From Candidatus Methanomarinus sp. HR1 (GTDB lineage Archaea; Halobacteriota; Methanosarcinia; Methanosarcinales; Methanocomedenaceae), in assembly GCA_002926195.1 (NCBI GenBank), contig MZXQ01000021.1, positions 1-23,166 on the forward strand: DNA of 23,166 bases. The letters are read 5' to 3'. Both the position numbers and the translations under genes were made by a program. Shown here in pieces: positions 14,664-21,430 of this stretch; position 1 is the stretch's first letter, and every line of letters begins with the position of its first letter. Below the pieces are notes generated by a model. The model searched no databases, had not been told where the DNA came from, and saw nothing but the letters and a program-made list of their open reading frames with translations.

Positions 14664-15386
14664 ATGGGTGTAGTAAAACGCTCAAGGTTCTTTGACTTAA
14701 ATGTTCACTCATTACCTGACTATGCTGATTCTCCCGGAAGAATGGTACTGGAAGCAAAAGAGCTGGCATATTCCGGTATATGTTTGACTTCTTTTAATCC
14801 TTCCAATTCATTCCATGATTATGAGATCTCATCTTCTTTATATGAAGATTTTGAAATATATAATGGAATTGAAATCGAGGTAAATAGCGTATCCGGTCTC
14901 AACAAACAGGTAAACAGGTTAAGGGGTAACGCAAGTATTATATTAGCCAGCGGAGGTCATGAGAAAATTAACAGGGCAGCTCTCGAGAACCAGAAGATTG
15001 ATGTTCTTACTCACCCCGCATCCGGTGGTAAGCCCCTTAATCATGTTCTTACAAAAGCTGCAGCCGATAATGGTGTGGCAATTGATTTCAATATAGGTGC
15101 TCTAACCATGTACACAGGGGGGTTCAGGACTCGTATACTTGCAGCTATGCGGCTTAATGTCAGATTGGCCAGGAAATATGATGCATCCATGATCCTGACC
15201 AGCGGTGCAAGGTCACACTATGACCTGCGAGGACCTAGAGAGATGATGGCATTAGGCATGATCATGGGTATGACACAGGATGAAGCTCTTCATGCTCTAT
15301 CAATCGTACCTCAAGCGATCATCAGAAGGAATACGGATGAAAATCGCATTATGAAAGGCGTAGAAATTGTAGATGTGGTTCAATGA
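14664..15386 (+). CDS. rnp3: Ribonuclease P protein component 3 (Rpp30)
   Basis: 240 residues from the ATG at 14664, which has a perfect GGAGG ribosome binding site seven bases upstream; a TTG two codons earlier is a poorer choice. It has the Rpp30 TIM-barrel pattern: FFDLNVHSLPDYADSP at the start, YNGIEIEVNS, IDVLTHPASGG and a long C-terminal segment with TSGARSHYDLRGPREMMALG. In archaea Rpp30 pairs with Pop5 to support the RNase P catalytic RNA domain, which removes tRNA 5' leaders. The stop overlaps the start of the Pop5 gene by four bases (ATGA), matching the stoichiometric partnership. Confidence 0.94.
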   Translation: MGVVKRSRFFDLNVHSLPDYADSPGRMVLEAKELAYSGICLTSFNPSNSFHDYEISSSLYEDFEIYNGIEIEVNSVSGLNKQVNRLRGNASIILASGGHEKINRAALENQKIDVLTHPASGGKPLNHVLTKAAADNGVAIDFNIGALTMYTGGFRTRILAAMRLNVRLARKYDASMILTSGARSHYDLRGPREMMALGMIMGMTQDEALHALSIVPQAIIRRNTDENRIMKGVEIVDVVQ

Positions 15387-15937
15387 AGATACTACCACCA
15401 ACACTACGTGAATCAAACCGTTATATTGCATTTGAAATAACATCGGAAACTCAGATAACCAGACAAGAGCTTATTAATGAGATCCATCACTCTACTACTA
15501 CACTGTTAGGAGATGTGGGCAGTTGTGAACTTGGGCTTCGTCTTTTTTCCTTTAAAGATCATAAAGGTATTATCCGGTGTACAGCAGATACTACATGGAA
15601 GGCCAGGGCAGTACTGGCATCCGTTTCTTCAATAAAAGGCACACGTATCAGGTTAAAAGTGTTGGGGATGTCAGGAACTGTGAGAGGAGCAACAGAAAAG
15701 TATTTACTAACTGAAAGCATAGATGAAGCCGAACCGAAGAGAAAAGGAACACAAAAGTCAACAGAATGTAATATAGTAATAAATACTATAAACATTCGTG
15801 GCAACATTATCAATTATTATAGTAATAAAATTGATTTGTTGCCGAATGATCGACAGTATATGGAAATAATAGATCGTTCTGATACAAGATATATTGGTAT
15901 TACGGTTTTTGATTTGAAAGATAAGGAGATAGATTGA
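15383..15937 (+). CDS. rnp2: Ribonuclease P protein component 2 (Pop5), with C-terminal extension
   Basis: 184 residues. The first ~112 match archaeal Pop5: LPPTLRESNRYIAFEI, LLGDVGSCELGLRLF, GIIRCTADTTWKARAVLASV and LKVLGMSGTVRGATEKYL. Pop5 binds Rpp30 and activates RNase P RNA. A linker (EAEPKRKGTQKS) then leads to about 55 extra residues (CNIVINTINIRGN to the end) that look folded, with alternating strands, and that I do not recognise. Many Pop5 proteins stop near 110-140 residues, so this is a long form. The start overlaps the rnp3 stop by four bases. The next gene begins two bases after its stop. Confidence 0.9.
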   Translation: MKILPPTLRESNRYIAFEITSETQITRQELINEIHHSTTTLLGDVGSCELGLRLFSFKDHKGIIRCTADTTWKARAVLASVSSIKGTRIRLKVLGMSGTVRGATEKYLLTESIDEAEPKRKGTQKSTECNIVINTINIRGNIINYYSNKIDLLPNDRQYMEIIDRSDTRYIGITVFDLKDKEID

Positions 15938-15939
15938 TA

Positions 15940-16725
15940 ATGCAAATGACACCTCAAATGGGATATGATCGTGCAATTACCGTATTCAGTCCGGATGGAA
16001 GACTATTCCAGGTTGAATATGCCCGTGAAGCTGTTAAGAGAGGAACTACAGCTGTAGGAATAAAAGCAGTGGATGGTGTAGCACTACTTGTAGACAAACG
16101 TGTTACCAGCAAGCTGCTAGTAGCGGGGTCCATTGAAAAGATATTCCAGATAGATGACCACATGGGAGCAGCCACTTCCGGGCTGGTTGCAGATGCCAGG
16201 GCATTGATAGATAGGGCAAGGGTGGAATCCCAGATAAATAAAGTGTCTTATGACGAGCCGATCGGTGTAGAAGTACTGGCTAAGAAAATATGTGATTTTA
16301 AACAGACTTATACTCAATATGGCGGTGTCAGACCGTTCGGTACAGCTCTGCTGATTGCCGGTGTTGAAGATAGTGAAGCAAGATTATTCGAAACCGATCC
16401 AAGTGGTGCCTTGCTTGAGTATAAGGCTACCGGGATCGGAGCAGGCAGGCCCGAAATAATGGAAGTGTTCGAGAAAAAATATACTGATGACATTAATCTA
16501 AAGGATGCAATCAATCTTGGTCTCGAAGCTCTATATAATACTACTGAAAGTAAATTAGATGCAGCTACTATTGAAATTGGTCTGGTACAACTTGAGCAAA
16601 AACAATTTGAAAAACTTAAAAATGTGGATGTAGCTAAATATGTCCAGAAAGTCCTTGATGCTCATCCGGTAGATGAAAAACCCCAGGATAATGAAGATAC
16701 GGAAGATACTCAAGATACTGTATAA
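15940..16725 (+). CDS. psmA: 20S proteasome alpha subunit
   Basis: 261 residues from the ATG at 15940 (MQMTPQMGYDRAITVFSPDG), preceded by AGGAG; an in-frame TTG at 15934 is less likely. Canonical alpha features follow: GRLFQVEYAREAVKRGTTAV, the KTSKLL-like VTSKLL segment, and the RPFGTALLIAGV and GRPEIMEVFEKKY segments. Seven copies form each outer ring of the 20S core, gating substrate entry and binding ATPase partners such as PAN or Cdc48. The C-terminus ends in an acidic, repetitive tail with three D/E-D-T units (DNEDTEDTQDTV). The beta subunit is not in the window. It sits between RNase P and SBDS genes, as in other archaeal exosome superoperons. Confidence 0.97.
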   Translation: MQMTPQMGYDRAITVFSPDGRLFQVEYAREAVKRGTTAVGIKAVDGVALLVDKRVTSKLLVAGSIEKIFQIDDHMGAATSGLVADARALIDRARVESQINKVSYDEPIGVEVLAKKICDFKQTYTQYGGVRPFGTALLIAGVEDSEARLFETDPSGALLEYKATGIGAGRPEIMEVFEKKYTDDINLKDAINLGLEALYNTTESKLDAATIEIGLVQLEQKQFEKLKNVDVAKYVQKVLDAHPVDEKPQDNEDTEDTQDTV

Positions 16726-16748
16726 TCAGGTTTAATGGTGTGTTGATC

Positions 16749-17450
16749 ATGGTCACATTAGATAATGCAGTAATTGCACGATTAAAGAAGGGTGGTACAC
16801 AATTTGAAATTTATGTAGACCCGGATGGAGCTTTTGCATTAAAACAGGGCGAGGAAATAGATATAGAAAATATACTGGCAGTAGAAGATGTATTTGAGAA
16901 TGCCAGTAAAGGAGATCGCCCGGTTGAAAAGGATATTGAAAATACTTTCAAGACACAGGATATTTATGAAATTGCAAAGCAGATCATCCTTCACGGTGAG
17001 ATTCACCTGACAAAAGAGCAACGAAAAAAAATTTTAGATGATAAGACCCGTCAGGTAATCAATGTCATTGCATCCAATGCTATTAATCCTCAGACCAGGA
17101 CTCCACATCCGCCAGCCAGGATCGAACATGCAATGGAGGAAGCTGGAGTACATATCGACCCATTAAAGAGTGTGGACGATCTGGTGATCACTGTCATGAA
17201 ACAAATCCGTCCGATCATCCCTATTCGTTTTGAGGAAATAAGTATTGCAGTTAAGATCCCAATGGATTATGCTCCGAAAGCATTTGGTCCGATATCCAAG
17301 TTCGGTACAATAAGTAAAGAAGAATGGCAAAAGGACGGGTCGTGGATAGGAGTTGTTACTTTTCCTGCAGGTATGCAGGATGATTTTTTTGGTCTTGTGA
17401 ACCATATGACCAAAGGAAATGCGGAAGTACGTATTTTGAAAGAAAAATAA
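16749..17450 (+). CDS. sbds: Ribosome maturation protein SBDS
   Basis: 233 residues from the ATG at 16749 (MVTLDNAVIARLKKGGTQFE), which has GGTGT about seven bases upstream; in-frame GTG (16740) and TTG (16743) starts are possible. It shows the three SBDS domains: N-terminal FYSH (to about 90), a central helical domain with HLTKEQRKKILDDKTRQ and RTPHPPARIEHAMEE, and a C-terminal ferredoxin-like domain (PIRFEEISIAVKIP). SBDS works with an EF-2-like GTPase to release eIF6 from new large subunits. Its place beside exosome genes is conserved in archaea. The gap to rrp4 is 27 bases. Confidence 0.97.
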   Translation: MVTLDNAVIARLKKGGTQFEIYVDPDGAFALKQGEEIDIENILAVEDVFENASKGDRPVEKDIENTFKTQDIYEIAKQIILHGEIHLTKEQRKKILDDKTRQVINVIASNAINPQTRTPHPPARIEHAMEEAGVHIDPLKSVDDLVITVMKQIRPIIPIRFEEISIAVKIPMDYAPKAFGPISKFGTISKEEWQKDGSWIGVVTFPAGMQDDFFGLVNHMTKGNAEVRILKEK

Positions 17451-17477
17451 TACAATGATGATAACCGAGGAAAAAAA

Positions 17478-18185
17478 ATGGAAAAAAAAATTGTAATACC
17501 TGGTGAATTTCTTTCGGATAACAGCTCTAAAGCAGGTGATGGGACCTATGTTCATGAAGGAAAGGTTTATTCAAAATTCTTTGGACTTGTTAGTGAAAGA
17601 GATAAAATACAGGTTGTTTCATTATCAGGAAAATATTTGCCTTCAATCTCGGATATTGTTATAGGTACTGTTGTAGAAATTAGTTATTCGAATTGGTTTT
17701 TGGATATTAATTCACCATATGAAGGCAGGCTTAATATATCTGAGTTTTCAAGACGTATCGAGTCCGGCAATATGATGGAATACTTAAATATTGGCGATTC
17801 TGTGGTAGTTATGGTAAAGGAGGTTACTCCCTCTATGAAGGTCGAACTCACAATGAGGAATCATAAACTAAGATCTATTACCAATGGTAGGATCTTTGAA
17901 ATATCACCTTCAAAGGTTCCAAGAGTCATAGGCAGATCCGGTTCTATGATATCTATGTTAAAAAAAGAAACAAACTGTGATATTGTTGTAGGACAGAATG
18001 GTTTTGTCTGGGTAACCGGTAAGGAAAAGGATATCGACCATGTTATTGAAGGCCTGCATATCATTGAAAAAGAAGCCCATACAAAAGGACTTACCGACAG
18101 GGTAAGTGTTTTTTTAAAGGAAGATTATGAAGATAAACCAGTCGATTCAACAAATTTAGAGATTCTAAATGAACTTCTGGATTAA
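17478..18185 (+). CDS. rrp4: Exosome RNA-binding subunit Rrp4
   Basis: 235 residues. The N-terminal domain begins IVIPGEFLSD and contains GDGTYVHEGKVYS, typical of Rrp4. An S1 domain runs from about 60 to 130 (VIGTVVEISYSNWFLDINSP). A KH domain follows with its GxxG loop in RVIGRSGSMISML (near residue 150). Rrp4 and Csl4 form the cap of the archaeal exosome, feeding RNA into the Rrp41/Rrp42 ring. GAGG lies just ahead of the ATG. The Rrp41 and Rrp42 genes follow directly, so the complex is made from one transcript. Csl4 is not in the window. Confidence 0.96.
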   Translation: MEKKIVIPGEFLSDNSSKAGDGTYVHEGKVYSKFFGLVSERDKIQVVSLSGKYLPSISDIVIGTVVEISYSNWFLDINSPYEGRLNISEFSRRIESGNMMEYLNIGDSVVVMVKEVTPSMKVELTMRNHKLRSITNGRIFEISPSKVPRVIGRSGSMISMLKKETNCDIVVGQNGFVWVTGKEKDIDHVIEGLHIIEKEAHTKGLTDRVSVFLKEDYEDKPVDSTNLEILNELLD

Positions 18186-18226
18186 TAATTATTAGCGCCA
18201 AGAGTAGAATGAAAGAGGAAAAGAGA

Positions 18227-19186
18227 ATGAGTGAAAAGCCAGAAAAGTTCATAGATGAAAATGGTTTACGTCTTGACGGAAGAAAGATCGACCAAATTCG
18301 GGATATTAAAATAGAGATAGGTATACTTAATCGGGCCGATGGTTCATGTTATCTTGAATTTGGTAATAATAAGATAATGGCAGCTGTTTATGGTCCGAGG
18401 GAAGTTCATCCCAGACATCAACAAAAAGCTACCAAAGCTATTGTGCGGTATAAATATAATATGGCATCCTTCTCAGTTGAAGACCGTAAACGGCCTGGGC
18501 CTGACCGTAGAAGTATAGAGGTATCTAAAGTTAGTCGGGAGGCTTTTGAAAAAGAGATATTCACAGAATTATATCCTAAATCTGCAATTGATATTTTTAT
18601 TGAGATCTTACAGGCAGATGCAGGAACCAGAACAGCAGCTATCAATGCTGCTTCCTTAGCATTAGCAGATGCAGGCATTCCTATGAGAGGACTTATCTCT
18701 TCATGTGCTGTGGGAAAGGTAGATGATACATTGATACTGGACCTGAACAAGGATGAAGATAATTACGGACAGGCTGATATGCCTATAGCCATGTCGACTG
18801 ATGGGAAGATCACATTATTGCAGATGGACGGTCACCTCACACAGGAAGAGTTCAAAAAGGGACTGGAAATGGCACAACAAGGGTGTAGAGAGATATATGA
18901 ATTGCAAAGAAAGGCACTTATTGATCATTATAACAACACACAAAAAGAAATAATTCAAGATGCACCTGTTGAGTCTGTAAAGGATATTTCCACGGAGTCT
19001 GCAACAGAAGAGGATCCAATCGAGGATCCGGTCATTTCGGATGATGTTCCTGATAATGGAAATACTGTAAATGACGACGAAATCAAGGAGGATATCCCTG
19101 ATGAAAAAGAAGAAGTTATCCTGGATGAAGATGAGGATAATCCTGCCATAGTGTCTGATGAAACGGAGGATGATACTCTTGAATAA
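18227..19186 (+). CDS. rrp41: Exosome catalytic subunit Rrp41, with long acidic tail
   Basis: 319 residues from the ATG at 18227, which has GAGG eight bases upstream; an in-frame ATG at 18209 lacks that. The RNase PH core covers about 1-240: GLRLDGRKIDQIRDI, ADGSCYLEFGNNKIMAAVYG, RRSIEVSKVSREAFE and the catalytic-region YGQADMPIAMS. Rrp41 carries the phosphorolytic active site of the hexameric exosome ring and degrades or tails RNA from the 3' end. The last ~80 residues are a low-complexity acidic tail rich in Asp/Glu with a few prolines, well beyond the core. The stop overlaps the likely rrp42 start by eight bases. Confidence 0.95.
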   Translation: MSEKPEKFIDENGLRLDGRKIDQIRDIKIEIGILNRADGSCYLEFGNNKIMAAVYGPREVHPRHQQKATKAIVRYKYNMASFSVEDRKRPGPDRRSIEVSKVSREAFEKEIFTELYPKSAIDIFIEILQADAGTRTAAINAASLALADAGIPMRGLISSCAVGKVDDTLILDLNKDEDNYGQADMPIAMSTDGKITLLQMDGHLTQEEFKKGLEMAQQGCREIYELQRKALIDHYNNTQKEIIQDAPVESVKDISTESATEEDPIEDPVISDDVPDNGNTVNDDEIKEDIPDEKEEVILDEDEDNPAIVSDETEDDTLE

Positions 19187-19958
19187 AGAAATAGTTTCAA
19201 TAATTCAGAAAGATCATTTATATCACCTGATGTTAAAAGGTGAGAGAGCAGATGGTCGTGCTTTTGATGAGTTCAGGGACATATCAATTCAGACAGATTA
19301 TATTGATAAGGCAGAAGGGTCTGCTAAAGTGGAACTTGGTAACACTAAAGTTATTGTAGGCGTGAAGATCATGCCTGGAACACCGTTCCCGGATACACCG
19401 GATTCCGGTGTTATTATTACCAGTGCCGAACTTATTCCTCTTGCATCACCTGAATTTGAATCTGGTCCGCCCAGAGAGAACGCGATAGAGGTTGCAAGGG
19501 TAACTGATCGTGGTATTCGTGAATCAGGTGCAATTGATCTGAAAAAATTATGTGTTGTTGAAGGGGAAAAAGTCTGGATGGTATTCATTGATATCCATGT
19601 TCTGGATGACTGTGGAAATCTAATGAATGTATCAGCACTGGGTGCAATTGCAGCTCTATTGACTGCTAAAATGCCAAAAGAGCGTTTTGGACTTGGTGAA
19701 GATGTTCCACTCCCTATTAGGGATATACCAGTATCTATAACAGCTGTTGATATCGGAGGCGGGATTTTATTTGACCCGACAATTGAAGAAGAAAATGTAG
19801 CTGAGTGTAAATTGACAGTGATATTCAATCAGGAAGGTGCAATTTCAGGTATGCAAAAAAGCGGTAACGGATCATTGACATCTGATCAGTTAAATAATAT
19901 CGTAGAAATATCATGCAAAAAGGCCCAGGAAATACGTAAAAAATTTTTGGAGATTTAA
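19179..19958 (+). CDS. rrp42: Exosome subunit Rrp42
   Basis: 259 residues from a TTG at 19179, chosen because GGAGG (19165-19169) lies nine bases upstream; the in-frame ATG at 19158 has no such site and the ATG at 19170 abuts it. The RNase PH fold is clear: GERADGRAFDEFRDI, AKVELGNTKVIVGVKIMPG, PPRENAIEVARVTDRGIRES and LPIRDIPVSITAVDIGGG. Rrp42 is structurally like Rrp41 but lacks its own active site; it alternates with Rrp41 in the hexameric ring and contributes to RNA binding. It overlaps rrp41 by eight bases and ends three bases before the L37Ae gene. Confidence 0.95.
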   Translation: MNKEIVSIIQKDHLYHLMLKGERADGRAFDEFRDISIQTDYIDKAEGSAKVELGNTKVIVGVKIMPGTPFPDTPDSGVIITSAELIPLASPEFESGPPRENAIEVARVTDRGIRESGAIDLKKLCVVEGEKVWMVFIDIHVLDDCGNLMNVSALGAIAALLTAKMPKERFGLGEDVPLPIRDIPVSITAVDIGGGILFDPTIEEENVAECKLTVIFNQEGAISGMQKSGNGSLTSDQLNNIVEISCKKAQEIRKKFLEI

Positions 19959-19961
19959 ATA

Positions 19962-20483
19962 ATGGTAAAAAAATATACTCGTAAAGGTCACAAAACGCGT
20001 TCAGCTGGTAGGTTTGGAGTTCGCTATGGTAGAAAGAACCGCAAACTTGTAGCTGATATCGAAGAACGCATGAGACAGGGCTATAAATGTCCCAGATGCG
20101 GGATGATCGCCATACGACGCATTGGTACAGGGATCTGGAACTGCAGAAAATGCGATCATACTTTTGCAGGTGGTACTTATCAGCCTCATTCATCTGTGGG
20201 ACTCGCAGCTGTCAGGTCAGTAAAGAAGGCAATGGAACCGGATATGCTTTTAAAACAAACAGATTGGAAAATACCAATATCTAAGAAAAGAAAAGATGAG
20301 CAGAATGATGAATTAAAAATTAATTTGACAGAAGATATATCTGAAAATGTTTCAGAGGATGTATCGGAGAATATTTCAGAAGATGTATCGGAGAATATTT
20401 CAGAGGACATATCTGAAAATGTTTCAGAGGATATATCGGAGAATATTTCAGAGGACATATCTGAGGATCAATCTATCAGGTGA
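19962..20483 (+). CDS. rpl37ae: Large-subunit ribosomal protein L37Ae with a repetitive acidic C-terminal tail
   Basis: The first ~92 residues are ordinary L37Ae: VKKYTRKGHKTRSAGRFG, then a zinc ribbon with Cys43, Cys46, Cys61 and Cys64 (KCPRCG, NCRKCD) and TFAGGTYQP. L37Ae is a small 50S protein and normally stops about there. This one continues to 173 residues: a basic linker (SKKRKDEQND), then twelve tandem four-residue units of the form E-D/N-I/V-S (residues 124-171). The extension is in frame with the zinc ribbon and ends eight bases before rpoP, so it is not an obvious frameshift. GGAG at 19949 precedes the start. Confidence 0.93.
   Translation: MVKKYTRKGHKTRSAGRFGVRYGRKNRKLVADIEERMRQGYKCPRCGMIAIRRIGTGIWNCRKCDHTFAGGTYQPHSSVGLAAVRSVKKAMEPDMLLKQTDWKIPISKKRKDEQNDELKINLTEDISENVSEDVSENISEDVSENISEDISENVSEDISENISEDISEDQSIR
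20331..20474 (+). repeat. 12-bp tandem repeat (12 units) in the L37Ae gene
   Basis: Twelve contiguous 12-bp units of consensus GARRAYRTWTCD, for example GAGAATATTTCA and GAGGATGTATCG. They encode ED(I/V)S and EN(I/V)S, alternating strictly for the first eleven units, so the real period is 24 bp. A looser 48-bp period is seen: units 1-4 and 7-10 are nearly identical. Differences between units are mostly synonymous or I/V swaps. Confidence 0.95.
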
Positions 20484-20491
20484 ATTTTAAT

Positions 20492-20629
20492 ATGTCATAT
20501 ATCTGCACTCGATGTAAACGTGTGGTCGAGATAGATTATGAATCGACAGGTATCAGGTGTCCGTATTGCGGGCATAGGATATTGATCAAAAAAAGACCCA
20601 CACTCATCAAGAAAATAGAAGCAGTATAA
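20492..20629 (+). CDS. rpoP: DNA-directed RNA polymerase subunit P (Rpb12-like)
   Basis: A 45-residue protein starting MSYICTRCKRVVEID and containing RCPYCGHRILIKKRP. Four cysteines (5, 8, 23, 26) form the zinc ribbon of the Rpb12/RpoP family, and the basic C-terminus with KKRP is characteristic. It is a small structural subunit of archaeal RNA polymerase that contacts the Rpo3/Rpo10 assembly platform. An AGGTGA ribosome binding site at the end of rpl37ae lies about nine bases before the ATG. The rpl37ae-rpoP pair is a conserved archaeal neighbourhood. Confidence 0.94.
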   Translation: MSYICTRCKRVVEIDYESTGIRCPYCGHRILIKKRPTLIKKIEAV

Positions 20630-20666
20630 CTATAATATTCTGCAAGTGTAATTTAAAATTTTAAAA

Positions 20667-20730
20667 AACACAGGGGACACAGATAGGAAAATATAGCTTT
20701 GAATCCATCAACAAATTTGTGTTTATCTAT
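20667..20730. repeat. Imperfect inverted element of the ACACAGAT type
   Basis: The left arm AACACAGGGGACACAGATAG (20667-20686) contains two 10-base ACACAG units. The right arm reads TGTGTTTATCTAT (20719-20731), whose complement ATAGATAAACACA is a related sequence in the opposite orientation. A similar motif recurs at 22531-22560. It looks like the remains of a short dispersed intergenic repeat and fills much of the rpoP-pcc1 gap. Confidence 0.4.
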
Positions 20731-20747
20731 AATCAGGGGAGTTTGAT

Positions 20748-20987
20748 CTGGAAGTAGAATCTGAATTCGTTTTTAACCTGGGTAAAAATACAACAGCAGT
20801 ATATAAGTCTCTCTTACCCGAATTGGGAAGTGCGCATCATCGTACTAATACAATTGTTAAAATGCAAGGAGATCTGCTAATACTCAATATTATATCCAGT
20901 GACCTGGTCTCTGCGAGAGCTGCCTTAAATGGTTGGTTACGGCTTATCAGGATTGCGACTGAGATGACCGGTGTAATAGAAAGATAA
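20748..20987 (+). CDS. pcc1: KEOPS complex subunit Pcc1, apparently starting at CTG
   Basis: 79 residues: EVESEFVFNLGKNTTAVYKS, LLPELGS, then KMQGDLLILNIISSDLVSARAA and NGWLRLIRIATEM, the standard Pcc1 pattern. Pcc1 dimerises and holds Kae1 in KEOPS, which makes the t6A modification of ANN-decoding tRNAs. In frame there is no ATG, GTG or TTG between the upstream stop (TAA, 20730-20732) and residue ~26. The CTG at 20748 lies six bases after a strong GGGGAG ribosome binding site, where homologues begin, so I take it as the start. A nearby TTG (20743) is out of frame and hits a stop in four codons. The gene follows rpoP by 118 bases. Confidence 0.85.
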   Translation: MEVESEFVFNLGKNTTAVYKSLLPELGSAHHRTNTIVKMQGDLLILNIISSDLVSARAALNGWLRLIRIATEMTGVIER

Positions 20988-21041
20988 AAGTACTATTGTA
21001 GCATGTTGAATCCCAAATTAAATAGGAATAGGTGAGATATT

Positions 21042-21404
21042 ATGAGCCAGGAATTACCACCACAAGTTCAGAACCAACTTTCACAATTACAACAAATGCA
21101 ACAACAAGCACAGGCTCTCGCTCAACAGAAAAACCAGTTAGAGGTTATGTTGAAAGAGTCTGATATGGCCATTGGAGAACTTGATAAACTTGATGAAAAT
21201 ACAGATGTTTATAAAAATATCGGTAACATTCTTATAAAGACTGACAAAAATAAGACATTCGAAGAATTAAATGAAAAAAAAGAGACTCTTGGTCTTAGAC
21301 TTCAGACACTAACCAAACAGGAAGAAAGAATTCATAAAAGGTTCACTCAATTACAGGAACAACTCAAAACTTCAGTAGGTTCATCCGGCTACAAGGCTGA
21401 ATAA
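21042..21404 (+). CDS. pfdB: Prefoldin beta subunit
   Basis: 120 residues, with the two-helix coiled-coil and beta-hairpin layout of prefoldin beta: a Gln-rich first helix (QVQNQLSQLQQMQQQAQALA), a hairpin centre with DVYKNIGNILIKTDK, and a second helix (EKKETLGLRLQTLTKQEERI). Four beta subunits join two alpha subunits to form the hexameric jellyfish chaperone that hands unfolded proteins to the thermosome. GGTGA lies just before the ATG. It sits between pcc1 and a DHH phosphoesterase, as in other archaea. Confidence 0.95.
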   Translation: MSQELPPQVQNQLSQLQQMQQQAQALAQQKNQLEVMLKESDMAIGELDKLDENTDVYKNIGNILIKTDKNKTFEELNEKKETLGLRLQTLTKQEERIHKRFTQLQEQLKTSVGSSGYKAE

Positions 21405-21430
21405 CCTCCATTACCGGGGGCATTAAAGCC

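Noticed and set aside
19298..19828. 176-codon minus-strand frame opposite rrp42
   Set aside because: The plus strand encodes a clearly recognised exosome subunit; the minus frame has no recognisable motif.
20186..20458. Open minus-strand frame of 90 codons, rich in Ser, opposite the L37Ae tail
   Set aside because: It is the complement of the repeat; the plus-strand frame has a conserved N-terminal domain and a ribosome binding site.
20331..20474. Regular tandem repeat resembling a CRISPR or minisatellite
   Set aside because: Units are contiguous, 12 bp long and without spacers, and they lie in frame inside the L37Ae gene.
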